From positions 3,867,501 through 3,931,500 of the forward strand of contig NZ_CP125098.1 in assembly GCF_030020805.1 (NCBI RefSeq): a DNA stretch of 64,000 nucleotides, in the 5' to 3' direction. Made by a program: the position numbers and the translations under genes. This DNA comes from Paenibacillus sp. RC67 (GTDB lineage Bacteria; Bacillota; Bacilli; Paenibacillales; NBRC-103111). The notes under the pieces are model-generated. The model made no database searches and had not been told where the DNA came from. It saw only the letters and a program-made list of their open reading frames with translations. Positions 17,499 to 26,472 of the stretch are shown in pieces. Position 1 is the first letter of the stretch. Every line of letters starts with the position of its first letter.

Positions 17499-18142
17499 GG
17501 TATTGAAATCGAACTTGAACGTGCGGATGTGATCATTGATTTTTCTCAATCCTTCGGCAAGTCGATCGTACTTAAAAATGTCTTTAAGGGTGCCTCCGCT
17601 GAAACAATCGATGTGATGCAGTCAGAGTAACTACTCCTTTATAAGGCAACGATACTAGTACTCTTTCAGATCATTTAACGAAAATTGATTTTCTTTCGAG
17701 AGAGATGGCAACAAGGACAAGAGATCTCAGACTTGTTAGAGTGGAGGATAAATATGGAAGGTCTTTGAACTTACTGGACAATAAAATGTGGAGTGATTCT
17801 ATTTCCGAGAAAATGGACTTAGGAACAGTTGAGATATGGCGATTAATCAATGTGACAAGGGATGATCACCCCATTCATCTACATGTCGCTGATTTGTAAA
17901 TCCTTGAGCGCCAAGCTTTTGAAGTTGCTCATTATCATGCCACTGGAAATCTTAAGTTTACAGGGCCAGCTGCTCCTCCTGAACCTAACGAAAGAGGATT
18001 TAAAGATACGATCCCTGCTTCCGCTGGTTACGTTACCTCTTTTATCGCGAGATTCGATCCTTTCGCAGGACTTTTTGTATGGCATTGTCACATGCTTGAG
18101 CATGAAGATTAAGAGATGATGAGGCCATTTGAAATCCTGAAG
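17499..18142 (+). pseudogene. CotA-type spore-coat multicopper oxidase (laccase), N-terminally deleted and frameshifted
   Basis: Pieces in several frames follow the CotA order: GIEIELERADVIIDFSQSFGKSIVLKN, then MATRTRDLRLVRVEDKYGRSLNLLDNKMWSD, TVEIWRLINVTRDDHPIHLHVADL with the copper motif HPIHLH, then ILERQAFEVAHY, PPEPNERGFKDTIPASAGYVTSFIARFDPFAGLFVWHCHMLEHED and MMRPFEIL. HCHMLEHE holds the T1/T3 copper ligands. The first half, with the other two copper motifs, is gone. A TAA splits the middle after HVADL, and one base is lost before EMMRPF. CotA makes the brown spore pigment in Bacillus; here it is clearly dead. Confidence 0.92.
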
Positions 18143-18198
18143 AAGAGAAATCGACTTGGTAGTATCCTAATGAAGATGATTTACCCTTCACGGTTCAA

Positions 18199-18438
18199 AT
18201 GAAGAGATCTGGGTTTCAACAACTTGAACCAAATGAAAACGGATTTATTGAGAACTGGCACTTTTTCACCGAAGATTTGTTGCAAATCAATAAGATGGAA
18301 TTAGTGCAGGGCGAATGGATTGTACCGAGACGTGGGCAGGAAGGACTTATTTTTGATTTAGGATGGAATGAGGCCACCACGAAAATACATGGCAGCCTCA
18401 TTAAGCTATGTTGTTCCGTTCCAATTCAGGAAATTTAG
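18199..18438 (+). CDS. Unrecognised small protein or gene fragment
   Basis: An 79-residue frame, acidic and aromatic (GFIENWHFFTEDLLQ, GEWIVPRRGQEGLIFDLGW), directly after the laccase remnant. Upstream in-frame sequence (PFTVQ) suggests that the real gene began earlier, so this may be a fragment. No ribosome site is convincing and no family is recognised. Confidence 0.25.
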   Translation: MKRSGFQQLEPNENGFIENWHFFTEDLLQINKMELVQGEWIVPRRGQEGLIFDLGWNEATTKIHGSLIKLCCSVPIQEI

Positions 18439-18513
18439 TGAATGCTAATACGGAAACAATGGCGTACGTCCCCCGAACAGTGATGACTACAACATAATTG
18501 ACTCCAAATCATT

Positions 18514-19200
18514 TTAGGTTACAGGTTGAAGAGATTTTTTTACTTGTTGCTGCCAAAAGGAAATTACCTCTTTTGTATCGGCAACCATTCCAAAATATGT
18601 ATCAACGGTTTTTAAGGTCATATCATGTTCTTCTTGAGAAAAAGCAGCACAGGCATCTCTCATGAGCACAATACGATAATCTAACATAAAACCGTCTCTT
18701 GCTGTTGATTCTACACAAAGGTTTGTACTAACACCAGTCATTACAAGTGTTTCAATCTTAAGTGTCTGCAAAACAGATTCCAGCCTCGTATGAATAAAAC
18801 CGCTATATCGATGTTTCTTTACAACAATTTCATCTGGTAGTGGAGCAACCTCGAAAAATTCTGCTCCCCAGCTTCCTGTATGGCAAATAGGATTTATACC
18901 ATCCTTAAATCGAGATAGCCAAACTTCCGAATCGGTCGCTTTCTCATGGTTAGTTTTTAAGAAAATAACAGGAATAGTATGCTCCCGTGCCGATTGTAAC
19001 AGGCTGTGCAAATTAGGCATCATTTTCTTTACTGAGCTAACATCAATTCCGGTTTTTGCTATTGCTCCTTCAACATGGCAGTAATCATTTTGTACGTCCA
19101 CCACGATGACAGCAGTATTTTTCAGTTCTAGGTTCTCTTTCAGTTTATCCAGCGTGTTCACCTTCTTGTGTCTGATTGTCCTTATTAAATCAAAGTCCAT
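18514..19200 (-). CDS. Isochorismatase-like cysteine hydrolase
   Basis: Hydrolyses an amide or ester, in the RutB/biuret-hydrolase/nicotinamidase superfamily. The catalytic triad is visible: Asp in VIVVDVQNDYC (about residue 35), Lys in VVKKHRYSGF (about 128) and Cys in GVSTNLCVESTARDGF (about 161). The last motif, with its cis-peptide Val-Ser, is characteristic. The 228-residue length is typical. The substrate is not predictable. The gene is monocistronic, minus strand, with about 240 bases of non-coding DNA before the next gene. Its AT-rich composition matches this accessory region. Confidence 0.87.
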   Translation of the reverse strand: MDFDLIRTIRHKKVNTLDKLKENLELKNTAVIVVDVQNDYCHVEGAIAKTGIDVSSVKKMMPNLHSLLQSAREHTIPVIFLKTNHEKATDSEVWLSRFKDGINPICHTGSWGAEFFEVAPLPDEIVVKKHRYSGFIHTRLESVLQTLKIETLVMTGVSTNLCVESTARDGFMLDYRIVLMRDACAAFSQEEHDMTLKTVDTYFGMVADTKEVISFWQQQVKKSLQPVT

Positions 19201-19443
19201 TATTCATGCTTATTTTCCCATTTAGATGCAATTATTATTACAAGTGTATTAATATTCAGTCCGGAATTCCCAAGGTCTCAGACGTTGTCGACCAATTCAA
19301 GCAAGACAATATAGCCGTAATCACATAAGCTAGCTATGATGAGACTGCCGTCATGAATTGGCGGCCACGTTACGCTAACAGAAGGGATAAAGGGGTAATA
19401 CCATATTAGGGTATTATGGAGTTATAAAGAGAAAGGAAATATA

Positions 19444-20217
19444 GTGATGATTATGACACAAAAAGAAATGCTGTTCACTGTGCAATCACAACTTGCTATT
19501 GACCTGAATTGCTCAATCGATGACCTGAACGGCGAAAAGGACAGCATTATTTTTGTTGAAGCTAAAGAAAATCCTGGATGCAGACTATTTCCGAGGAAGG
19601 CACGTTATTTCGAAATCCTGTCTATGGGAAAATCAATTGTAGTATCGGCTACGCCCGAACGGCTGTTAATTGCTAAAACACAGATGCAGGGCAAAAACAG
19701 GGATACCATATTCAGCTTACCCTTTATCAGAGGTCTTTACTTGCATTTTTTTCCTGATGTAAAAAGAATAAAGTCAGTGTCACCGCCGAATTTTTTTTCA
19801 TTTGAACTGATTAAGCGAGAGGAAGTGGTCAGTTTATTTGATATTACAAGATTCAATGAAGCTATTATATATGATACCAACCTTCCCAAGCAGACTGATC
19901 TAGCTGTGCTTGCAAAGCAAGATGGGGAAATAGTTGGTGAGGCAGGAGCAAGCAAAACCTGTGCTAAACTATGGCAAATTGGGATAGAAGTATTACCTAA
20001 ATATCGTAATTTGGGATTGGCTAGTTATCTTGTAAACAGGTTAACTTTTGAAATATTGGAACGTGGAGAAATACCGAGTTATGACGTAATCGCCAGTAAC
20101 ATTGATTCGCAGAGAATGGCTCATCGATTAGGATATTTTCCCGCATGGGTGTCTGATTGGCGATGCAATTTTGAGGGACTTGAACAGTATGAAGCTTCAC
20201 GGGAAACAATAGATTAA
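19444..20217 (+). CDS. GNAT-family N-acetyltransferase
   Basis: The C-terminal half holds the GNAT fold: AVLAKQDGEIVGEAGAS (beta4 region), then WQIGIEVLPKYRNLGLASYLVNRL, where YRNLGLA is the acetyl-CoA pyrophosphate loop (R/Q-x-x-G-x-G/A), and later SNIDSQRMAHRLGYFPAW, the N-x-x-S-x-x-x-x-x-x-G-F/Y element. The first 120 residues are a family-specific cap. Starts at GTG 19444 or the ATGs at 19447 and 19453; AAAGGAAA lies upstream. Acts on an unknown small substrate; no operon partner. After it, 20220-20560 contains only short frames of no recognisable origin. Confidence 0.8.
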   Translation: MMIMTQKEMLFTVQSQLAIDLNCSIDDLNGEKDSIIFVEAKENPGCRLFPRKARYFEILSMGKSIVVSATPERLLIAKTQMQGKNRDTIFSLPFIRGLYLHFFPDVKRIKSVSPPNFFSFELIKREEVVSLFDITRFNEAIIYDTNLPKQTDLAVLAKQDGEIVGEAGASKTCAKLWQIGIEVLPKYRNLGLASYLVNRLTFEILERGEIPSYDVIASNIDSQRMAHRLGYFPAWVSDWRCNFEGLEQYEASRETID

Positions 20218-20564
20218 TTAAACAATTATCGGCAGTTGAGGGTACTGAAGAAGAAAGCAATAGTATGATTGAAGTTATCAAGGCTAATTGTTCCGTATCC
20301 AGAGGGTTTACTTTAGAGGTTCTCAGTTAATGAAATGGGGACCTAGACACTGTTAAACGTTTCTGTTATCGATGAGTTAGGAAATGATGTTACGCCTAAA
20401 AAGCTTGTTGATGAAAAAACTCATAAGTATCAGTAATTTTTACCACATGACTAACACAATACTCGGCACATTCTTGAAGGTTCATGGTATAAATGGGCTA
20501 TATATTACCGCAAATGATTGGCTGATGTTGAAAAGTATAGGAATACATATCGATTGCGAATCTT

Positions 20565-20730
20565 CCCTTGTATAACGCGGATTTGGATCGTGGAGAGGGA
20601 CCAGACCCAGTTATGCAATTTCGTGAGGCGATTCAAAAGGCAGCGGGCATTATCATTGTTAGCCCAGAGTATAACTCAGGAATACCGGTGGATTGAAAAA
20701 TGCACTCTATTTTCCGTTTATTTAAAATAA
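20565..20730 (+). pseudogene. NADPH-dependent FMN reductase fragment
   Basis: The plus strand reads PLYNADLDRGEGPDPVMQFREAIQKAAGIIIVSPEYNSGIP, the central flavodoxin-like segment of ChrR/YieF-type reductases, with the S-P-E-Y-N-x-S-x-P flavin loop. A one-base change after SGIP moves the rest (GGLKNALYF) into another frame, and the sequence then stops. No N-terminal GSLRxxS motif is visible upstream. Confidence 0.85.
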
Positions 20731-20863
20731 CAAGTCAAATTTTAATCATACTAAAATTAATCATTCACCTTGAATTTACCATATACGATTATTGTGACAC
20801 TTTAATAGGCATAAGCATAGGATGTTATGTCAATTAAAGGTAGGTATGAATGGAGGTTTTTCT

Positions 20864-21340
20864 ATGTATTTGATTAACCCATACTGGCATAGATCCGCGT
20901 TTACTCCAATTTGGTCTATTTCTACCCAACAAGCACTTGAATTAATAAGAGAAGCAGTTCAAGGAGAACGGAACGATGAGCTATTTTATGATCAACTCAT
21001 TAGACTTGCACCTAATCCCGAACAAGCCTCAGTTATTGCTTCCATTCGAAATGATGAACGGGGACATAACCAAATGTTCCGACAGATGTACAGAGACCTA
21101 ACAGGTTACGAAGTGACAGGCGTTAGTAATGAACAGCCTGAACAAGTAAAATCTTATATTGCGGGGTTACAAAAGGCTTTTGAAGGTGAGTTATCAGCTG
21201 TTGAAAAGTATCGGAAGATATGGTTTGGTCTACCTTCTGGGATTTATAAAGATACGGTTTACGGAATAATCCTTGATGAGCAAAAGCATGCAGCTAAATA
21301 TAATAACTTACTTATAAGGAATTTAACTGGGCAGCACTGA
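20864..21340 (+). CDS. Ferritin-like domain protein (rubrerythrin/YhjR-like)
   Basis: A four-helix bundle with the four di-iron helices: a Glu in GERNDELFY, DERGHNQMFRQMY (E-x-x-H), FEGELSAVEKY (Glu) and DEQKHAAKYN (E-x-x-H). Together these give two E-x-x-H pairs and two extra carboxylates, the ferritin/rubrerythrin metal site. About 158 residues. ATG 20864 is chosen because GGAGG precedes it; the open frame extends 14 codons further without a site. Relatives occur in Bacillus and Paenibacillus as spore-coat-linked or oxidative-stress proteins. Iron binding and peroxide defence are inferred from the family. Confidence 0.85.
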   Translation: MYLINPYWHRSAFTPIWSISTQQALELIREAVQGERNDELFYDQLIRLAPNPEQASVIASIRNDERGHNQMFRQMYRDLTGYEVTGVSNEQPEQVKSYIAGLQKAFEGELSAVEKYRKIWFGLPSGIYKDTVYGIILDEQKHAAKYNNLLIRNLTGQH

Positions 21341-21560
21341 CAAATTTCCATACAGGAAGGATACTTGACCGCTTTAATTGGAATGGTAGATAACGGCGTG
21401 CTCAAAGGCATTGCAGAGGATGTTGAAAAAAGATTGATTTGCATGTATAGATCAAGCAGCATTATCTTAACATATTTCAACACATCCTCGACTGACTTCA
21501 CCATATGAAACAATTGAAGGTCATATTGCATAATGCCACTGATAAAGCTCATAACGGAAA

Positions 21561-21595
21561 AGACCTTGTCATACCGACAGGGTCTCTTTCTTTTT
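21561..21595 (+). terminator. Rho-independent terminator
   Basis: AGACCTTGTC (21561-21570) pairs with GACAGGGTCT (21576-21585) with one wobble, followed by CTTTCTTTTT. It lies 220 bases after the ferritin-like gene. Confidence 0.65.
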
Positions 21596-21730
21596 CGGTC
21601 ATATTCATTCTCTCAGAAAAAGTTAAGGAAATTTTCATGATCATTTCAGAGAGGTACAGCATAATGAAACTTATTAATTAAGAACACAGTAGTTCTCTCA
21701 GCGAGATAATTACATTAGGAGGCATCTAAC

Positions 21731-22072
21731 ATGAAACAATCCAAATGGTTTAAATGGCAGGTTGGTATGATTGCTTCGGTAATTGCAGCTTTTCTCTTCC
21801 ATGAAGTGAAAGCAAGTTCAGCATTCGAGCAAGCGACGACAGCTGCCAAAAACGGCACCACGGATCCAAAGATCTCAGCGAATGCTGGGACAGAAGATTA
21901 TATGGATCGTTGGGCTAGTCAAACAATGTCCGGCACTAGCGACACGAACGGTGCTTATGGCTTAACTAACCCGGGCTCCAAGAATAACCAAAACGATTTA
22001 TCCGGCAACACGGAGAGACGCTCGAGCCACAACTCGGACACTTTCTCCCGCTCAAAGACTGGGAGATCGTAA
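21731..22072 (+). CDS. Small exported Ser/Thr/Asn-rich protein of the ApbE operon
   Basis: An N-terminal basic stretch (KQSKWFKWQ) and a hydrophobic helix (VGMIASVIAAFLFHEV, about 11-26) give either a signal peptide or a membrane anchor. The remaining 85 residues are hydrophilic and disordered-looking, with SGTSDTNGAYGLTNPGS and a Ser/Arg-rich end. AGGAGG precedes the ATG. It is the first gene of an apparent operon with ApbE and two heme-b-like membrane proteins (37-base gap to ApbE). The segment DTNGAY vaguely resembles the flavinylation site of ApbE targets (D-x-x-[ST]-G-A-T), but the acceptor Thr is not there. Function unknown. Confidence 0.7.
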   Translation: MKQSKWFKWQVGMIASVIAAFLFHEVKASSAFEQATTAAKNGTTDPKISANAGTEDYMDRWASQTMSGTSDTNGAYGLTNPGSKNNQNDLSGNTERRSSHNSDTFSRSKTGRS

Positions 22073-22109
22073 TCGTCGGCCTTCATGTCATTTTTGAAAA
22101 GAGGGATAA

Positions 22110-23114
22110 ATGATGACGTCCACGAACGTTACCCAATTTAATATGCCTGGTCAATATGAATGTAGCTTCCACGCCATGAATACGTGGATCGAAGTGAAGT
22201 TTCAAGCTGCGGAGAATGAGGCAGAGAATTTGATCCTCCTCGCGAAAAACTGGTTTGAGACAGTTGAACAGTGCTTCAGTCGATTTCGGGCGAATAGCGA
22301 GTTGTGTTATCTGAATCGGTCAGCCGGCGAAACGTGTATGGTGTCGGACCCCATGCTAGAGGTATTGCAGCTCGCAGAGCTGTACCGCATCAAGACAGAT
22401 CACATATTCGAACCCTTCGTATTGCAAGCGCTGAAAGAAGCGGGCTATTGCGAATCGTTCGAGCTGCTCAACATAGACAGGCTGGATTCGAGTCAGTTCC
22501 GCGACTGCCATACTCAAACTTATCCATTTATCGCCCTCGATGTTAAGATGAAATCCGTACGTCTGCCGGCGGGCTTGCATCTGGATCTGGGCGGAATCGT
22601 CAAAAGCTGGGCGGTTAAACGCTTCGCCTCTTATATTCGAAATAAGCGTTTCGTAGAAAAAGGCCTCTTAAACGCGGGAGGAGATCTTCTTGCATGGAGC
22701 TCTGATGAAGAGAAAATACACCAATGGTCCATCGGGATCGAAGATCCCTGGAACCCAAAGAAAGAGCTTGGCGTAATTAGTCGCAACGAGATGGCAGTCG
22801 CGACCTCCAGTACACTAGGTAGACAATGGACCAACAGCCAAGGAGCTCAGCATCATCTCATCGATCCGCGCACGATGCGGCCCAGTACGAGCGACACGGT
22901 GCAATGTACAGTCATCGGGCAAGACCCGATTGAATGTGAAATCTGGTCTAAAACCATTTGCATTCTGGGCAGAGAGGAAGGAACAAAGTTGTTGTTGGCA
23001 CGTGCTCCCGGCTATGAAGCACTAGTGTTTACGGAAGACTGTCAAAGTCATTTCTATGGGAAAAGCGATTTATGGAAGACGGTCGATATTGATGAATATC
23101 ATATTACGATTTAA
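22110..23114 (+). CDS. apbE: FAD:protein FMN transferase
   Basis: Attaches FMN covalently to a Thr/Ser of a target redox protein, outside the membrane. Motifs: FSRFRANSEL (flavin pocket), LHLDLGGIVKSWAVKR (the LDLGGxxKG-like core), LLNAGGDLLAW, AVATSSTLGRQW and the C-terminal metal-binding HHLIDPRTMRPS followed by VIG. The 334-residue length is typical. There is no clear signal peptide or lipobox in the N-terminus (MMTSTNVTQFNMPG), so it may be cytoplasmic-facing or non-classically placed. AAGAGGGATAA precedes the start. Between a small exported protein and two membrane proteins in one operon, it presumably serves a transmembrane electron-transfer chain. Confidence 0.92.
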   Translation: MMTSTNVTQFNMPGQYECSFHAMNTWIEVKFQAAENEAENLILLAKNWFETVEQCFSRFRANSELCYLNRSAGETCMVSDPMLEVLQLAELYRIKTDHIFEPFVLQALKEAGYCESFELLNIDRLDSSQFRDCHTQTYPFIALDVKMKSVRLPAGLHLDLGGIVKSWAVKRFASYIRNKRFVEKGLLNAGGDLLAWSSDEEKIHQWSIGIEDPWNPKKELGVISRNEMAVATSSTLGRQWTNSQGAQHHLIDPRTMRPSTSDTVQCTVIGQDPIECEIWSKTICILGREEGTKLLLARAPGYEALVFTEDCQSHFYGKSDLWKTVDIDEYHITI

Positions 23115-23138
23115 TCAGAAGGGATGGGAGGGACCACT

Positions 23139-23714
23139 ATGTTACAAACTATAATTAACTTACCGATATGGCAGATTATTCGTTCATTAGGTATCGTATC
23201 TTATTTGTTTCTTGCCATCGGGATTTGTCTCGGGATATCCTATCGCATGCCAATCCTGCCTGTAACTTGGAAAAAAAACATGTACAAGCTCCATAACTTT
23301 TTTACACTAGCAGGTACTGGAATCGGTTTACTGCACGGCACTATTACAGTGATCGATGCATATATGCCGTATACTTGGATTGAAGTATTGATTCCCTTTA
23401 CATCTAAGCAGCACCCGATTTTGAATGGGCTCGGCACGATTTCCGGTTACCTCATGCTGATTGTGATCTTCACAACGGACCTCCGCAATAAGCTGAAAAA
23501 GTCTGTCTGGTTCGTCCTTCACTTAATGGCATATCCGTCATTTTTCATGGCCTTCATTCACGGATATTACTTGGGTACGGACACCAGCAATTCTGCGGTT
23601 CATGTGATGTATCTCGTTACAATAGCTGCTGTATTAGGTGTATCCGTGGTTCGCGGCTTCGTTCACGGCAAAGCTGGCCGCTCCCAATCATCCTTGATTC
23701 AGGAACATAGGTAA
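23139..23714 (+). CDS. Ferric-reductase-like transmembrane protein (heme b)
   Basis: About five helices: SLGIVSYLFLAIGICLGISY, NFFTLAGTGIGLLHGTITVI, LGTISGYLMLIVIFTTDL, WFVLHLMAYPSFFMAFIHGYYLG and VMYLVTIAAVLGVSVVRG. His residues in LHNF, LLHG, VLHL and FIHG are spaced as the bis-heme ligand pairs of the ferric-reductase/NOX/YedZ fold. ATG 23139 is preferred since GGGAGGG lies six bases upstream; the ATG at 23124 is part of the ribosome site region. It lies 24 bases from apbE and 159 bases before a second membrane partner. Likely moves electrons across the membrane, possibly to an FMN protein. Confidence 0.82.
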   Translation: MLQTIINLPIWQIIRSLGIVSYLFLAIGICLGISYRMPILPVTWKKNMYKLHNFFTLAGTGIGLLHGTITVIDAYMPYTWIEVLIPFTSKQHPILNGLGTISGYLMLIVIFTTDLRNKLKKSVWFVLHLMAYPSFFMAFIHGYYLGTDTSNSAVHVMYLVTIAAVLGVSVVRGFVHGKAGRSQSSLIQEHR

Positions 23715-23873
23715 CAACAAACGGTGCATGTTTTTGATCGACGAAAGCTGGTGGTGAGCGTTTGGCTATTGCTTGTTGGAAACACAGCCGATATAGCAGT
23801 TAGGAAAGACTACTTTCCTAAGAAGAACAGAGGTCTAGGGGAATTATTCATATCTAAACGGAGGCAAGATAAA

Positions 23874-24428
23874 GTGAATACAAAGGAAAAAGAAGCTGGC
23901 AGGCTGAACCAGGAATGGATACCAAAAAAGGAGCGACTAGGAATAAGCGTAGCGTTTGTTTTAGCTGTTCTGCTCGTGCTTTGGCAGCTTAAGGGGTTAT
24001 CACAGATTTCTTTAGAAGCTCTGCATAACAGACAGTTCGAACATACGTTTAAAAATTTTGGATCGTATGCCAGAATCGCCTTATTTTTTGTACTGGCTTA
24101 TTACGTGCTTCTCTTTGTTAAGAGACGGCGTATAGGGGATGGTGTAGTTCATGTGAAAAAAGGGCTTGCCACATTACTGCGCTTTGCTCGCAGATGGCAC
24201 ACCCCATTGGCGATCATTGCTATTGCCTTTATCGTACTTCATACAGTTGCTGTCTTTATGTATGGCTTTAAATTGGATTTTAATAACTTAAGCGGTTTGC
24301 TTGCCTTGCTGGTTCTTCTTCCTGTTCCCGTATCGGGATTATTACGCTATCAAAGGCTGGATCGTAAGTGGCATTTACGGTCAGGGCTAGCATTTGCTGT
24401 GCTATTTTTAGTTCATGCTTTCTTATAA
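23874..24428 (+). CDS. Second heme-b-like membrane protein of the ApbE operon
   Basis: Four predicted helices after a basic N-terminus (KKERLG): GISVAFVLAVLLVLW, IALFFVLAYYVLLFV, PLAIIAIAFIVLHTVAVFMYG and GLLALLVLLPVPVSGLL, with a final one in GLAFAVLFLVHAFL. Histidines at RRWHTP, VLHT, KWHLRSG and LVHAF suit heme ligation as in cytochrome b561 or ferric-reductase relatives. The frame is open from 23724, but GTG 23874 has a perfect GGAGG at nine bases and gives a tidy 184-residue protein. It closes the operon. AT-rich non-coding sequence follows. Confidence 0.75.
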   Translation: MNTKEKEAGRLNQEWIPKKERLGISVAFVLAVLLVLWQLKGLSQISLEALHNRQFEHTFKNFGSYARIALFFVLAYYVLLFVKRRRIGDGVVHVKKGLATLLRFARRWHTPLAIIAIAFIVLHTVAVFMYGFKLDFNNLSGLLALLVLLPVPVSGLLRYQRLDRKWHLRSGLAFAVLFLVHAFL

Positions 24429-25948
24429 ATTAATTTTCTTCTATGTAAATGCGTTTGCATTGATATGGTCAAATACATTGGCTTATCTATTATGTTGAGA
24501 TTAACGATTACTGTAAAAAATTATTTTTACTGGCTTCGAATAAATATTTGATGCATTAAATTGAATCGATAAAAAAAGAATACAATGAGGAAAAATTTGC
24601 TAGGGTATGGGAAAATGTTCGGTCTCGAGATTATGATATTCGTTGCTTATAAAACGTGTGAGGTACACAAATATGCTTCATTATATGTTGTAAAGGGAGA
24701 GAGGAGAGTGATTGTACAATTATTAAATGGGAATCTATAAAAACTGAACTATTAAAAACCCCCTTGAAATAAAGTGGATAACATTGACTATACTCTGATC
24801 CAATACTAATATATTAACACATTTATTATCGATGCTGGGCGAGACTCTAGGGGAACAAATCAGACGAATTCCTTTTGAATAAAAAATCCCTATGTTCTTT
24901 AGATAGGGTAGGAGAAGGGTTGATCTAGGGAGTTTCTTGCCAGAGCCCCGGTTTTATTTTATGTATCCTTTCTTACTATAGCTTGGGTTAAAGGAGTTCA
25001 TGGCAAAAAAAATCCCTATACTAATCGTAAAGGGCGAAGAATGTGGTTGCCACCTTATTTATATGTCAAGTGTATAAAAAGTGTGCTAGACAGATGTCGA
25101 GTGTCAAGAATATAGACCGATAAAAATCCGTAGAAGCTGCGGATTTTTATTTTATCGGAACAAATTCTTGTCAATTCTGTATGTCAAGAATCTGTTCTGA
25201 TTACCGTGGAGAAGAGAAGAATAGATAGGATTTGCCGCGAAACTCTGGGGATCACCGAATTTTATTCTTTTGAGTTAGGAGTAGTTGTGCTTAATCTTGG
25301 TAGTGCTTCTGGGATTATTCAGCCTGTTCGTACCATTCAGTTATGAAAAAAGAAGGTGGATTGTATGAACGTCATCTACAGTATCATAGATCAGTCGCAA
25401 ATCATGTTCATCGCCGCCGTCACGTGGTATTAGCTTTGGAAATATGCAGAAAGGATTATCCTAGCTCATTCCATTTTTTTTATTAATTTAACCATTTTCA
25501 TAAGTAATATTCGAACAAAGTTATGAACTGGAAACGTACATGTTTACGCGTTTTTCTTAAATGCGCAATAGGACACCCCCAAATGATCGCAACAGTTGCA
25601 GAGTCGGCCTCATAGTGACCGTAAAAACTGTACAGGATGTAGGCAGTGAATGTCCAGATGTGAAAATCTCTTCTGTAATATCCTATTCATGGTCCGTTCA
25701 TATTCTTGATCTACAATCGTTGATGTAAGGCAAGAAAGTTACGACCTAGAACAAACTTGTTAAGGTTTAGAAGAGGAGTGGTACGAAAATGCTTGGATTT
25801 ATGCTCTTTTAAGTTTTAATCAACAGTGTATATATGATCTTACAGATGGTGAGTAGGACCGGATCGACAGCTATGCAGTTCCACGATCCTAATCGGCGCC
25901 ATCATTTTTATTGTAAGTATGAAAATAACATCATATGGAGGACTTCTT
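24429..25948. other. Long degenerate gap
   Basis: No intact gene. A 22-codon frame at 25365-25433 has a fair ribosome site (AAGAAGGTGG) but no known product. Short coding-like stretches (VVVLNLGSASGIIQPV near 25280, LTVKTVQDVGSECPDVKIS near 25620) suggest old, decayed genes. A strong hairpin lies at 25117-25158, and TTCTTGTC-type repeat arms at 25101-25190. Confidence 0.45.
25117..25158 (+). terminator. Long hairpin, terminator-like
   Basis: CCGATAAAAATCCG (25117-25130) and CGGATTTTTATTTTATCGG (25140-25158) form an extended stem with a bulge and an 8-9 base loop. It is symmetrical, so could stop transcription both ways. It is flanked by TGTCAAGAA/TTCTTGTCA repeats. Confidence 0.5.
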
Positions 25949-26317
25949 ATGTTAACTTATGCTATTATCTCTATGACATCGGCCCTCATTTTTTATACCA
26001 TAGGGGTGTGGAGCGAAAAAATTCAAGGGACATTAAAAGGATGGCATATCGCTATTTTTTGGATTGGATTAATTTGCGATTCCATTGGTACAACGCTGAT
26101 GAGCAAAATTGCCGAAGGAGGATTTGCCTTCAATTTTCATGGAATTACAGGACTTCTAGCCCTCTGGCTCATGTTGTTCCATGTCATCTGGGCAACGATT
26201 GTGGTCATTCGTAAAAATAAAACGATGCTTCTAAAATTCCATAAATTCAGTCTCATTGTTTGGATTCTCTGGTTGATCCCTTATATTTCAGGACTTATTT
26301 ATGGCATGATGAGATAG
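25949..26317 (+). CDS. HsmA-like (TIGR03987-type) small membrane protein
   Basis: About 122 residues with four helices: MLTYAIISMTSALIFYTIGVW, GWHIAIFWIGLICDSIGTTLM, GITGLLALWLMLFHVIWATIVVI and HKFSLIVWILWLIPYISGLI. The conserved-looking GLICDSIGT, the internal H-x-x-x-G (FHGITG) and K-F-H-K-F-S elements match what I know of this uncharacterised family, sometimes called HsmA. ATG 25949 has GGAGG seven bases upstream; the open frame begins ten codons earlier. A terminator follows directly. Four internal histidines near helix ends allow heme binding, but this is speculation. Confidence 0.72.
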   Translation: MLTYAIISMTSALIFYTIGVWSEKIQGTLKGWHIAIFWIGLICDSIGTTLMSKIAEGGFAFNFHGITGLLALWLMLFHVIWATIVVIRKNKTMLLKFHKFSLIVWILWLIPYISGLIYGMMR

Positions 26318-26329
26318 TATTATTCATTT

Positions 26330-26360
26330 ACTCCCGTACCTTTTCAAGGTGGGAGTTTTT
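26330..26360 (+). terminator. Rho-independent terminator
   Basis: ACTCCCGTACC (26330-26340) pairs with GGTGGGAGT (26348-26356), followed by a TTTT run, 13 bases after the HsmA-like gene. Confidence 0.8.
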
Positions 26361-26424
26361 CCACTTTGCAAGTTGAGGCTCATTTTCATAAAATCAACAG
26401 AATCGTTGTGTTAAACGGTTCAAA

Positions 26425-26472
26425 TTCTTGTCATCCGACAGAAAATGAAGAATGTATGTCGGGTGACAAGAA
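26425..26472. repeat. Inverted repeat with TTCTTGTC arms
   Basis: TTCTTGTCATCCGACA (26425-26440) and TGTCGGGTGACAAGAA (26457-26472) are 16-bp arms with one mismatch around a 16-base loop. The right arm and the following ACCTTATCTCATTCCCGAC (26473 on) recur at 40874-40906, so this is a dispersed element and not a chance hairpin. Confidence 0.7.

Noticed and set aside
22110..24428. Respiratory nitrate/sulphoxide reductase module (YedYZ type)
   Set aside because: The heme-b membrane proteins resemble YedZ, but there is no molybdopterin partner gene; ApbE is the only soluble enzyme in the operon.
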